Source of the DNA: Chitinophagaceae bacterium
Lineage (GTDB): Bacteria; Bacteroidota; Bacteroidia; Chitinophagales; Chitinophagaceae
Length of the DNA: 6,305 nt
Direction of reading: 5' to 3'
Assembly (NCBI GenBank): GCA_025963615.1
Contig: JAOQAL010000258.1
Coordinates: forward strand, 1 to 6,305
Below are positions 1 through 6,195 of this stretch, piece by piece; position 1 is the first letter of the stretch; each line of letters starts with the position of its first letter. Under the pieces are notes generated by a model. The model did no database searches. It was not told the origin of the DNA and saw nothing but the letters and a program-made list of their open reading frames with translations. Position numbers and translations under genes: made by a program.

Positions 1-1145
1 AGGATATCGTGCAGGATACCCTGATACAGGCTATGAGTACCTGGAGTTTCGCGGGCATTCCCGATAACCCTTCTGCCTGGTTATACCGCGTCGCGAAAAA
101 TAAATCCATCGATTTTTTAAGGCGGCAGAAACGATTCGAAAATATCAGTCCGCAATACAGTTATCTTTTACAATCGGAGTATACGCTGACCCCTTTTGTC
201 AATAGTTTGTTTTTGGAAGATGAAATACAGGATAGCCAGCTTCGGATGATCTTTGCCTGTTGTCACCCAGCCATACCCCCTGAATCACAGGTAGCCTTGG
301 CCTTAAAAGCGTTATGCGGCTTAAGCAGTATAGAAATAGCAAATGCCTTTCTTACCAACGAAGAAACCGTCAATAAAAGAATTTACAGGGCAAAGGAAAA
401 AATTAAAACAGAAAAGATTGAACTGGAGGTTCCGGGTAAACGGGAATTGCCTGAAAGAATTGATTCCGTTTTAAAAACATTGTACCTTTTATTTAATGAA
501 GGCTATAATTCCTCTAGCCCCGATTATCTTATACGGGAAGATCTTTGCCAGGAAGCGATGCGGCTGACTCACTTGTTAACCGGGCAAACTATCACTAACC
601 TCCCGCGGACAAAAGCATTGCTTTCCCTGATGTGTTTCCAATCATCCAGATTACAGGCGAGACTGGATGATAGAGGCAATATTATTTTATTAAAATACCA
701 GGATCGCAAAAAATGGTACCGCCCTTTAATGGAAAAAGGCTTTGGCTACCTGGAATCATCAATTGAATCTCCTGGCGTTTCTACTTATCAACTGGAGGCT
801 GCCATCGCCTCATTTCATGCGGCGGCGCCGTCATTTGAGCAAACAGACTGGAAATCCATTTATCACCTCTATGAAGTGCTGTTCAAGCTGCAGCCCTCCC
901 CTATTGTGGCATTGAATAAAGCCATCGCTTCCGGCTATGCAATTAACAGGGAAAACGCATTACAGGAACTGCATCAAATAAAAGGCCTTGAGCAGTATTA
1001 TCTTTATTATACTTCCCTGGGCGAAATGTATTTCGAATTGGCACAAAAACAACCCGCAAAGCAAAATTTTGAAAAAGCACTCGGCCTGACTACTTCTCAG
1101 ACAGAGAAGCAACTTCTATTGGAGAAAATAATCCTTTGCGGATAA
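1..1145 (+). CDS. ECF42-type RNA polymerase sigma factor, 5' end missing (partial)
   Basis: This is an extracytoplasmic-function sigma factor of the ECF42 type, which carries a long C-terminal extension and directs RNA polymerase to a small regulon. The reading frame is open to the left edge (codons GAT ATC precede GTG at 9), and family members usually have roughly 30 more residues of region 2 before this point, so GTG 9 is an internal Val codon and not the start. Counting that Val as residue 1, the rest of sigma region 2 is at about 1-45 (DNPSAWLYRVAKNKSIDFLR). Sigma region 4 spans about 76-133 and includes the ACCHPAIPPESQ motif and a helix-turn-helix (GLSSIEIANAFLTNEETVNK). A DUF6596-like segment follows at about 150-250 (LYLLFNEGYNSSS, LIREDLCQEAMRL, LLKYQDRKKW). 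A helical TPR-like tail occupies about 280-375 (PSPIVALNKAIA, then a repeat near 335-360). Family members typically sit beside a YCII/DGPF-domain gene; none is visible here, so it could only lie upstream. Stop is TAA at 1143-1145. Confidence 0.9.
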   Translation, partial: DIVQDTLIQAMSTWSFAGIPDNPSAWLYRVAKNKSIDFLRRQKRFENISPQYSYLLQSEYTLTPFVNSLFLEDEIQDSQLRMIFACCHPAIPPESQVALALKALCGLSSIEIANAFLTNEETVNKRIYRAKEKIKTEKIELEVPGKRELPERIDSVLKTLYLLFNEGYNSSSPDYLIREDLCQEAMRLTHLLTGQTITNLPRTKALLSLMCFQSSRLQARLDDRGNIILLKYQDRKKWYRPLMEKGFGYLESSIESPGVSTYQLEAAIASFHAAAPSFEQTDWKSIYHLYEVLFKLQPSPIVALNKAIASGYAINRENALQELHQIKGLEQYYLYYTSLGEMYFELAQKQPAKQNFEKALGLTTSQTEKQLLLEKIILCG

Positions 1146-1181
1146 ATAATCCCGGCCAGATTTCTTACTTCGCCTATTTTT

Positions 1182-1196
1182 CCGGCTATCAGCCGG
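1182..1196. other. Short GC-rich inverted repeat after the sigma factor gene
   Basis: CCGGCT (1182-1187), loop ATC, AGCCGG (1191-1196) forms a perfect 6-bp stem 36 bp after the sigma factor stop codon. The same stretch also reads as a direct repeat, CCGGCTAT at 1182-1189 and 1193-1200. The position suits a transcription end for the sigma gene, but no T-tract follows on the plus strand (CTATTCTAAAAG). It is therefore only a weak terminator candidate. Confidence 0.25.
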
Positions 1197-1367
1197 CTAT
1201 TCTAAAAGTTTACTTACGAAGAGGGCCACCGGATTTAGAAAGTTATAGCTAAAATTATTAATTCTATGGCGATCCTGTTTTTGAAGGCAGCGTAACAATG
1301 ATTGCCTTAACTTGTATTTTTATTTTTAAATGGTCACCGGATAGCTGGCAAATAGAAATTGTCCAAT

Positions 1368-2471
1368 ATGAAAAAAAACATCAACTCCTCACGCCGGTCT
1401 TTTATTGAAAAAATTGCTGCTGGTACGCTGAGCTTAACTGTTTCTGCCGGCATCGGAGAAAAATTATATTCCCCGCAACGTATTCATACCGCTGCCGGAG
1501 TTGCAAACCAAACGGGTTTAACGGATTTGAACGAAAAAAAATTCGTGCCCGTTATGATTACACCTTACACAACCAATGCAAAAATTGATTTCAATGCTTT
1601 GTCACGACTGATAGATTTTTATTTAACAGCCGGCGTAAAAGGTTTTTTTGCCAATTGTCTTAGCAGCGAAATGTTCAACCTGGATGAAGAAGAGCGACTG
1701 GCCCTGACAAGACACGTCGTAAAGCATGTAAATGGCGCTGTACCAGTAGTGGCATCAGGTTCGTTCGGGCAATCCTTGGAAGACAAAGCGGAATTTACAA
1801 AAAAAATATACCATACGGGGATTAGTGCAGTCATACTCATTACAAATCATTTTGCGAATAAGGAGGATTCCGATGATATGTTGATCCGCAATTTTGAAAA
1901 GTTCTTTGCCCTTACTGATAATATTCCCATCGGCACTTACGAATGCCCTTCACCATACAAAAGAATTCTCACGCCGGTAGTATTTAAATATTTACTGGAA
2001 ACAAACAGGCTGATATATCATAAGGATACCACACTGGATGTTGAAAAAGTAAAAACAAAACTGGAACTGGCTAAAAATAACCGGCTGGAATTGTATGATG
2101 CTCATACTCCGAATGCCATGTATTCACTGCAAATGGGTGCAAAAGGTATGTCTGCCATCGCCGGAAATTTCTACCCCGAAATTTTAGTATGGATGTGTAA
2201 CAATGCGGTCAATCCCGCCAGGCAGGAAGACGTAAAATGGCTTCAATCGGAATTAACAAGAGTTGATTCTATTGTTTCCAGGTCTTATCCCATGAGCTCT
2301 AAATACTTTTTGCAGAAAAGAGGGTTGCCCATACTGCCTGTCAGCAGATCGAATGCCACCCAGTTGACTCAAGAGCAGAAGTCAACCCTTGACGAAGTAT
2401 ATGAAGTGCTGTCAGCGTGGCGCGAACGGTTAGGCATCAAAATGATGCAGCAATTCAGCCCGGGCTGCTGA
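1368..2471 (+). CDS. Tat-exported dihydrodipicolinate synthase / N-acetylneuraminate lyase family protein
   Basis: The protein (367 aa) belongs to the class I aldolase family of DapA and NanA, TIM-barrel enzymes that join or split pyruvate and an aldehyde through a lysine Schiff base. The true substrate is unknown. A Tat-type signal lies at residues 7-30 (SRRSFIEKIAAG followed by a hydrophobic stretch), so a periplasmic location is predicted; cytosolic DapA has no such leader. The barrel starts near residue 59 (FVPVMITPY). The Schiff-base lysine is K219 in YHKDTT (family pattern G-x-K-[DE]-[AS]-[ST]), and the catalytic tyrosine matches Y191 in GTYECPSPYKR (family YNxPxRT). The usual GTTGE loop reads CLSSE (residues 97-101), so the two threonines that bind the pyruvate carboxylate are not both kept. 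Start choice: ATG 1368 gives a compact Tat leader; an in-frame TTG at 1359 would add three residues, and TAG at 1353-1355 blocks further extension. At 367 residues it is longer than DapA (about 290), mostly through the leader and a C-terminal helical tail. Dihydrodipicolinate synthase activity should not be assumed. Confidence 0.88.
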   Translation: MKKNINSSRRSFIEKIAAGTLSLTVSAGIGEKLYSPQRIHTAAGVANQTGLTDLNEKKFVPVMITPYTTNAKIDFNALSRLIDFYLTAGVKGFFANCLSSEMFNLDEEERLALTRHVVKHVNGAVPVVASGSFGQSLEDKAEFTKKIYHTGISAVILITNHFANKEDSDDMLIRNFEKFFALTDNIPIGTYECPSPYKRILTPVVFKYLLETNRLIYHKDTTLDVEKVKTKLELAKNNRLELYDAHTPNAMYSLQMGAKGMSAIAGNFYPEILVWMCNNAVNPARQEDVKWLQSELTRVDSIVSRSYPMSSKYFLQKRGLPILPVSRSNATQLTQEQKSTLDEVYEVLSAWRERLGIKMMQQFSPGC

Positions 2472-2503
2472 TAACATAGATCCGGAAATATATAGTGTAT
2501 CCA

Positions 2504-3541
2504 TTACTCTTTCTTTTTCCTTAAAAGCCCGCGCGGCGGCACTACAAAAATACCGGCACTGAGTACGGGTGCATCGCGAAGCTTGTTTTTTATAATTACG
2601 TCGGATCTACCCCTGGGTCCGTTGGTAAGATTAAAATTAAAACTATGCCGCACGCCGCCTTCTACTCCAAACCATAACCAGTCATGGATCTCTCTTTCAT
2701 AATTAATAGTATACCGGAGTTCTGAACGGAACAAATGAAGTTTATCATAATCACTGAAAGGCGTTCCGGCATTATTTAATCTATACGAAGCACCACTCAA
2801 TTCGAAGCCGGTATAAATATAATTTTTCTCGTTTTTGGTATATCGAAGTTTAATACTGACCGGAAGCACACTCTCAATTCCCAGGTTACAGTTGAAATTT
2901 TTGTTTATTGAAAGGACGGGAAATATAAGTGGTTGACCAAAGTTGTAACCATATGATAAACCCACGGCATAGGAAAGGTTTTCGTTTTGTTTCCAGCCGA
3001 TCAGGGGTGTAATTGAAAATTTCAGGAAGTCCTTTACAGAAAGATGTTTTGAATTATAGTCACCATTCAGGTCAAAACTCGTCCTGAGAATAAAATACTT
3101 TTTATTTTTAGTTGGCTTCAGTACATAAAAATGAAGTCCGAGGCTTTTTAGCGGGCGATCTTCAAGATCCTTGTAAAACTCATAATTATTGGACTGGATA
3201 TTGTTGAAGCGGAATTCTTCCTGCGTATACTTAATGCCGGCTGCGATAGTAAGGGATGGTTTATTGAGAATAGGAAACCTGAGACGCAAGTCCCATCGCC
3301 GGTTTCGGTTTATATTCCCGTCACTGTTCCCATAATTCCCCTGTTTTCCCGTGGAAACCATCTTATACGCGGGCTGAAGTTCATACTTTACGATCAATGC
3401 CTTGGCGCGGGGTAACCCGATCACAGATGGATTACAATAACCCGTTTCCCTGCTCCAGGAAAATATTTCCTGTGCCTGTGAGGACACGCTAATAATATAG
3501 GTAGGGAAAAATAACAGAAAGAAATAATTTGCTTTGCCCAT
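2504..3541 (-). CDS. Outer-membrane beta-barrel protein, probably DUF6268-like
   Basis: This 345-residue protein is of unknown function and predicted to sit in the outer membrane. Residues 1-23 form a Sec signal peptide: a short basic start, a hydrophobic core (YFFLLFFPTYIISVS), then SSQAQ with likely cleavage before E24. The mature chain is rich in alternating polar/aromatic strands, such as LTIAAGIKYTQEEF, LSYAVGLSYGYNFGQP, IYTGFELSGASYRL and HDWLWFGVEGGVRHSF, as expected for a transmembrane beta-barrel. Stretches such as RPLKSLGLHFYVLKP, RTSFDLNGDYNS and EREIHDWLWFGVE resemble, from memory, the Bacteroidota family DUF6268; this was not searched. It ends with a basic tail (LLRKKKE). The ATG at 3541 is chosen because it starts the signal peptide directly. 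The gene converges on the Tat-aldolase gene with a 32-bp gap, where I see no convincing terminator. The long upstream intergenic region contains a 25-bp palindrome that could be its operator. Confidence 0.8.
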   Translation of the reverse strand: MGKANYFFLLFFPTYIISVSSQAQEIFSWSRETGYCNPSVIGLPRAKALIVKYELQPAYKMVSTGKQGNYGNSDGNINRNRRWDLRLRFPILNKPSLTIAAGIKYTQEEFRFNNIQSNNYEFYKDLEDRPLKSLGLHFYVLKPTKNKKYFILRTSFDLNGDYNSKHLSVKDFLKFSITPLIGWKQNENLSYAVGLSYGYNFGQPLIFPVLSINKNFNCNLGIESVLPVSIKLRYTKNEKNYIYTGFELSGASYRLNNAGTPFSDYDKLHLFRSELRYTINYEREIHDWLWFGVEGGVRHSFNFNLTNGPRGRSDVIIKNKLRDAPVLSAGIFVVPPRGLLRKKKE

Positions 3542-3617
3542 AAAGGCTATTTGATAGTTTCAGGAATCAAGTAAAAAATACCCCAACCCCAAGTTACAAT
3601 GATTTCTTCTTTTATGG

Positions 3618-3642
3618 TATTTTGGCTGATTCAACCAAAATA
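3618..3642. promoter_or_regulatory. 25-bp near-perfect palindrome, candidate operator of the barrel gene
   Basis: The left arm TATTTTGGCTGA (3618-3629) and right arm TCAACCAAAATA (3631-3642) are reverse complements at 11 of 12 positions around a single central T at 3630. The near edge is 76 bp upstream of the barrel gene ATG at 3541, a plausible place for a dimeric regulator to bind. In a minus-strand transcript the one mismatch becomes a U-G wobble, so a 5'UTR hairpin is an alternative reading. No T-tract follows on either strand, which argues against a terminator. No regulator is identified. Confidence 0.4.
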
Positions 3643-3873
3643 ACGGGTTAAAAGATCTTTTGGCCGTATTATTTGCACCTCACAAAATATAATTTGAATC
3701 CGCTGATGGCAAGCAAAACAATATACGCCGCAGGCAACATATTAACTTTTTTGTCGGTTCCTCTGGCATCAATGTTGCTTCTGGGTATACCGCTATACCC
3801 GATCCAATATTCCATTATATGAAAAGTCAAAACACTTGTTTTCTAAAAAAATATAAGAAAGGGACATTTACTA

Positions 3874-3904
3874 TTGCGACCTCGTATTTTCCAGCGTATG
3901 TTTG
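3874..3904 (+). promoter_or_regulatory. Bacteroidota-type promoter (TTG-N20-TATGTTTG)
   Basis: TTG at 3874-3876 is followed by 20 bases and then TATGTTTG at 3897-3904. This matches the primary sigma factor pattern of Bacteroidota, TTG-N(17-23)-TAnnTTTG, at every defined position and with a permitted spacing. Transcription would begin at about 3909-3912 and run right. The first signal downstream is the intrinsic terminator ending near 4048, and the next sizeable gene starts at 4162. A chance match is possible because the motif is short. Confidence 0.45.
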
Positions 3905-3909
3905 TGCCA

Positions 3910-4048
3910 GTTACTAAGTAATACCAGAAAGTAAAGAAGATATAGAATAGAAATATTACGAAAGAAAATTAGACAAAACACAGAAAGAATATTATACCAG
4001 GACGGTTTTCGGACAGCCAGCCACGTTACTAGACGTGGCTCTTTTTTT
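3910..4048 (+). ncRNA. Candidate small RNA or attenuated leader RNA (about 140 nt)
   Basis: The interval runs from the start site predicted for the promoter at 3874-3904 to the T-run of the terminator at 4019-4048. It has no substantial ORF. It begins with a small inverted repeat (TTACT A AGTAA, 3911-3921), continues as an A-rich, probably weakly structured stretch, and ends with a strong terminator hairpin. I recognise no known RNA family. It may be an independent small RNA, or a 5' leader whose readthrough would feed the T9SS protein gene 114 bp further on. Both ends are inferred and the 5' end is uncertain by several bases. Confidence 0.35.
4019..4048 (+). terminator. Rho-independent terminator with no annotated gene upstream
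   Basis: AGCCACGT (4019-4026) and ACGTGGCT (4033-4040) form a perfect 8-bp stem around the loop TACTAG, followed by C and then seven T residues (4042-4048). The T-run exists only on the plus-strand side, so it stops rightward transcription. No conventional plus-strand gene lies between the barrel gene start at 3541 and this hairpin, so it must end a short transcript or act within the leader of the following gene. Confidence 0.8.
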
Positions 4049-4161
4049 GTGCTAACTCGGTGAAATTAAGTCGCCAACAAAACAAATACTTTAAAAACAA
4101 ATGGTCTTATAATGCAACGAAACATTATTTTTATTGGTCAATAGGCAGATTCAAAGACTGG

Positions 4162-6195
4162 ATGAAAAGATTTCTGTTATTATTTACCGTGACCCTTGCT
4201 GTTTTTCAGACAGCAAAATCGCAGACATGTACCACCCTGGGGCAAACGCCAGCCACCGCTTTCCCGGTTTGCGGTACCAATGTTTTTACTCAAACCAGCG
4301 TTCCACCCTGTGTCAATCATGTGATACCTACCAACTGTACAAACGACGGGAATATTTACCAGGATCTTAATCCATACTGGTATAAATTCACCTGTTTTCA
4401 ATCAGGTACCCTGGGTTTCCAGATAAATCCTAATAATTCAGGCGACGACTATGACTGGCAATTGTTTGATATAACCGGTTATAATCCGGAAGAGGTTTTT
4501 AATTCTTCTTCTTTAATTGTTTCCTACAATTGGTCTGGAGAGCAAGGCAATACCGGATCCTCTTCCGCGGGCACCTCTTTATTTGTCTGTGGCTCTACTT
4601 TCCAGAATGGTATACCCGGACCTATCCGGCCCTTATTCAGTAAGATGCCCTCCATCATTGCAGGACATCAATATCTTTTAATGATCAGTCACTTCAGTGG
4701 TGATGAGCAAAGCGGGTATCAATTATCTTTTAATGGCGGCACCGCCAGCATTACTAATCTTACGGACCCGGAATTACAAAGTGCTGCTACAAATTGTGAT
4801 GCTTCGCAGATCAGGATAAAGCTGAATAAAAAGATGAAATGCGCCAGTCTTTCAACAGACGGCACCGACTTCACGCTTTCTTCAGGCACTGTAACGATCA
4901 CGGGTGCCACATCCGCGAATTGTTCAAGAGGCTTTGATATGGATTCGGTAATACTTACCCTGAACAATCCCCTGCCACCCGGCGACTATACCGTAACGGC
5001 AGTAAATGGCAGTGACGGCAATACGCTTAAAGATAATTGTGACCGCAGTATTCCTGTCGGCGAAAATCTCAACTTCACCATTCTGCCGCTACAGCCAACA
5101 GCAGTTGATAGTCTTGCGACGGTAAAGTGCGCACCCAATTCATTGCAATTGGTGTTCCGCAAACAAATCCGTTGTAATTCGATATCCGCAGATGGAAGTG
5201 ATTTTTTTGTAACCGGAACCCAGCCTGTTTCGGTTATTGGCGCCAGCGGATCATGCAGTGATGGCTCATCTCCTGTAATTACGATTCAATTATCATCACC
5301 CATTTATACAGCGGGTAGTTTCCAGTTACATCTAAAGGCCGGTATCGATGGCAATACCATTATTGACGAATGTGGCCAGCAAACGCCCGCCGGACAATCT
5401 ATTTCATTCGCTACAAAAGATACTGTATCTGCGATATTCACCTACGCCGTAGACATGGGATGCAAACAGGATACGATACATTATCTTCATCCTGCTGGTC
5501 ATGGGGTGAATAAATGGAAATGGAATTTTGATAACAGGAGTTCCGGCGATCTTCAAAACGCTGAATTTATATATCCGGCATCGGGTGAATACAGCACGCA
5601 ACTGATCGTATCCAATGGATTTTGTTCTGATTCATCTACCCTGAATATTTCGTTGAATAATGAAGTAACTGCGGATTTTGAAATGCCTGATATCATCTGC
5701 CCTGAAGATTCAGCAACATTCATCAATAAAAGCCAGGGACCTATTGATGGTTGGCTTTGGAATTTCGGCCTTTCGGCTACCAGTAGCTCACAAAACCCGG
5801 GGGCACAACATTATCCTGTCACCGGCAAAGAAACCTATTATACCGTCGGCCTTACAGTTCATAGCCTGATGGGTTGCCAGGAGCGTATTTCCAAAACAAT
5901 CCGGGTGTTGGGCAGTTGTTATATCGCGGTGCCTTCCGCTTTTACCCCCAATAATGACGGCTTAAATGATTACCTCTACCCCTTAAATGCGCTAAAGGCA
6001 GACCATCTCAACTTCAGGGTTTTCAACCGCTGGGGTCAATTGGTATTTGCTACAGGTGATTGGCAACGAAAATGGGATGGAACTATCAATTCTGTGCCAC
6101 AGGCCTCCGGTGTATACGTGTGGATATTGCAATTCACCAATCATGATACGGGAAAAAAAATAGAGACCAAGGGAACTACTATGCTAATTAGGTAA
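4162..6195 (+). CDS. Secreted T9SS type B sorted surface protein with Ig-like and PKD domains
   Basis: This 677-residue protein is probably exported through the Sec and type IX secretion systems to the cell surface or medium; its ligand is unknown. Domains in order: signal peptide 1-20 (KRFLLLFTVTLAVFQTAKS, then Q21); an N-terminal module at about 22-192 with six Cys (23, 37, 50, 59, 78, 143) and the motifs PYWYKFTC and DYDWQLFD, which recall beta-sandwich pre-peptidase-like domains; two Ig-like repeats at about 206-307 and 317-418; two PKD-like domains at about 420-497 (WKWNFD 452-457) and 503-583 (WLWNFG 531-536); and a gliding-motility-associated C-terminal domain at about 586-677 (PSAFTPNNDGLND, FNRWGQLVF, KWDG, GVYVW). 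No catalytic domain is visible, so an adhesin or matrix role is inferred. Start choice: ATG 4162 places the signal peptide at the N terminus. An in-frame GTG at 4060 would add 34 mostly basic/aromatic residues and is less likely. A strong terminator lies 114 bp upstream, so expression may need a promoter in 4049-4161 or readthrough. Confidence 0.9.
   Translation: MKRFLLLFTVTLAVFQTAKSQTCTTLGQTPATAFPVCGTNVFTQTSVPPCVNHVIPTNCTNDGNIYQDLNPYWYKFTCFQSGTLGFQINPNNSGDDYDWQLFDITGYNPEEVFNSSSLIVSYNWSGEQGNTGSSSAGTSLFVCGSTFQNGIPGPIRPLFSKMPSIIAGHQYLLMISHFSGDEQSGYQLSFNGGTASITNLTDPELQSAATNCDASQIRIKLNKKMKCASLSTDGTDFTLSSGTVTITGATSANCSRGFDMDSVILTLNNPLPPGDYTVTAVNGSDGNTLKDNCDRSIPVGENLNFTILPLQPTAVDSLATVKCAPNSLQLVFRKQIRCNSISADGSDFFVTGTQPVSVIGASGSCSDGSSPVITIQLSSPIYTAGSFQLHLKAGIDGNTIIDECGQQTPAGQSISFATKDTVSAIFTYAVDMGCKQDTIHYLHPAGHGVNKWKWNFDNRSSGDLQNAEFIYPASGEYSTQLIVSNGFCSDSSTLNISLNNEVTADFEMPDIICPEDSATFINKSQGPIDGWLWNFGLSATSSSQNPGAQHYPVTGKETYYTVGLTVHSLMGCQERISKTIRVLGSCYIAVPSAFTPNNDGLNDYLYPLNALKADHLNFRVFNRWGQLVFATGDWQRKWDGTINSVPQASGVYVWILQFTNHDTGKKIETKGTTMLIR
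4777..5415 (+). repeat. Tandem Ig-like protein repeats with identical cysteine spacing
   Basis: Two copies of about 102 codons (4777-5082 and 5110-5415) sit 111 codons apart inside the T9SS protein. Each has four cysteines with the same spacing: residues 212, 227, 254, 293 and 323, 338, 365, 404 (intervals 15, 27, 39 in both). Shared motifs include S-x-DG-x-DF near the second Cys and DGNT-x-x-D-x-C at the fourth. The copies have diverged considerably in sequence, so this is an old domain duplication and not a recent DNA repeat. Confidence 0.65.

Larger units (their letters stand above)
3542..4161. other. 620-bp intergenic region between divergent genes
   Basis: This stretch separates the barrel gene (minus strand) from the T9SS protein gene (plus strand). 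It contains, in order: a 25-bp near-perfect palindrome (3618-3642); a 12-bp palindrome AAAAGATCTTTT (3650-3661); a possible 38-codon hydrophobic ORF (3706-3822) that overlaps a 32-codon basic ORF (3819-3917) by ATGA; a GGGTATA/TATACCC hairpin (3783-3800); a Bacteroidota-type promoter (3874-3904); an A-rich stretch (about 3926-3990); and a strong intrinsic terminator (4019-4048). No long protein-coding gene, tRNA or recognised RNA family is seen. The 113 bp between the terminator and the ATG at 4162 hold no consensus promoter that I can recognise. Confidence 0.7.

Noticed and set aside
9..11. GTG as the start codon of the sigma factor
   Set aside because: The frame stays open upstream to the window edge, and the residues DIVQDTL match the inside of sigma region 2. 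The GTG is an internal Val codon of a truncated gene.
1619..1840. Minus-strand ORF of 73 codons
   Set aside because: It lies entirely within the DHDPS/NAL-family gene in antisense and has no recognisable domain.
2456..2467. Palindrome CAGCCCGGGCTG at the end of the Tat-aldolase gene
   Set aside because: It lies within the last codons and is followed by no T-run on either strand, so a terminator call is not supported.
3573..3599. Possible minus-strand promoter for the barrel gene (TTG, 16 bases, TATTTTTT)
   Set aside because: The -7 element has one mismatch to TAnnTTTG and the spacing is below the usual 17-23. Other near matches in the region also deviate.
4060..4161. N-terminal extension of the T9SS protein from GTG 4060
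   Set aside because: The 34 added residues lie before a complete signal peptide that begins at ATG 4162, and the GTG sits only 11 bp past the T-run of the terminator. ATG 4162 is the simpler start.
4134..4401. Plus- and minus-strand ORFs over the start of the T9SS gene
   Set aside because: Both overlap the signal peptide and N-terminal module in other frames and encode low-quality, motif-free sequences.
4719..4967. Minus-strand ORF of 82 codons
   Set aside because: It is antisense to the first Ig-like repeat, whose cysteine pattern is clearly under selection in the plus-strand frame.
5404..5869. Antisense and out-of-frame ORFs over the PKD domains
   Set aside because: They overlap well-supported PKD domains and have no features of their own.
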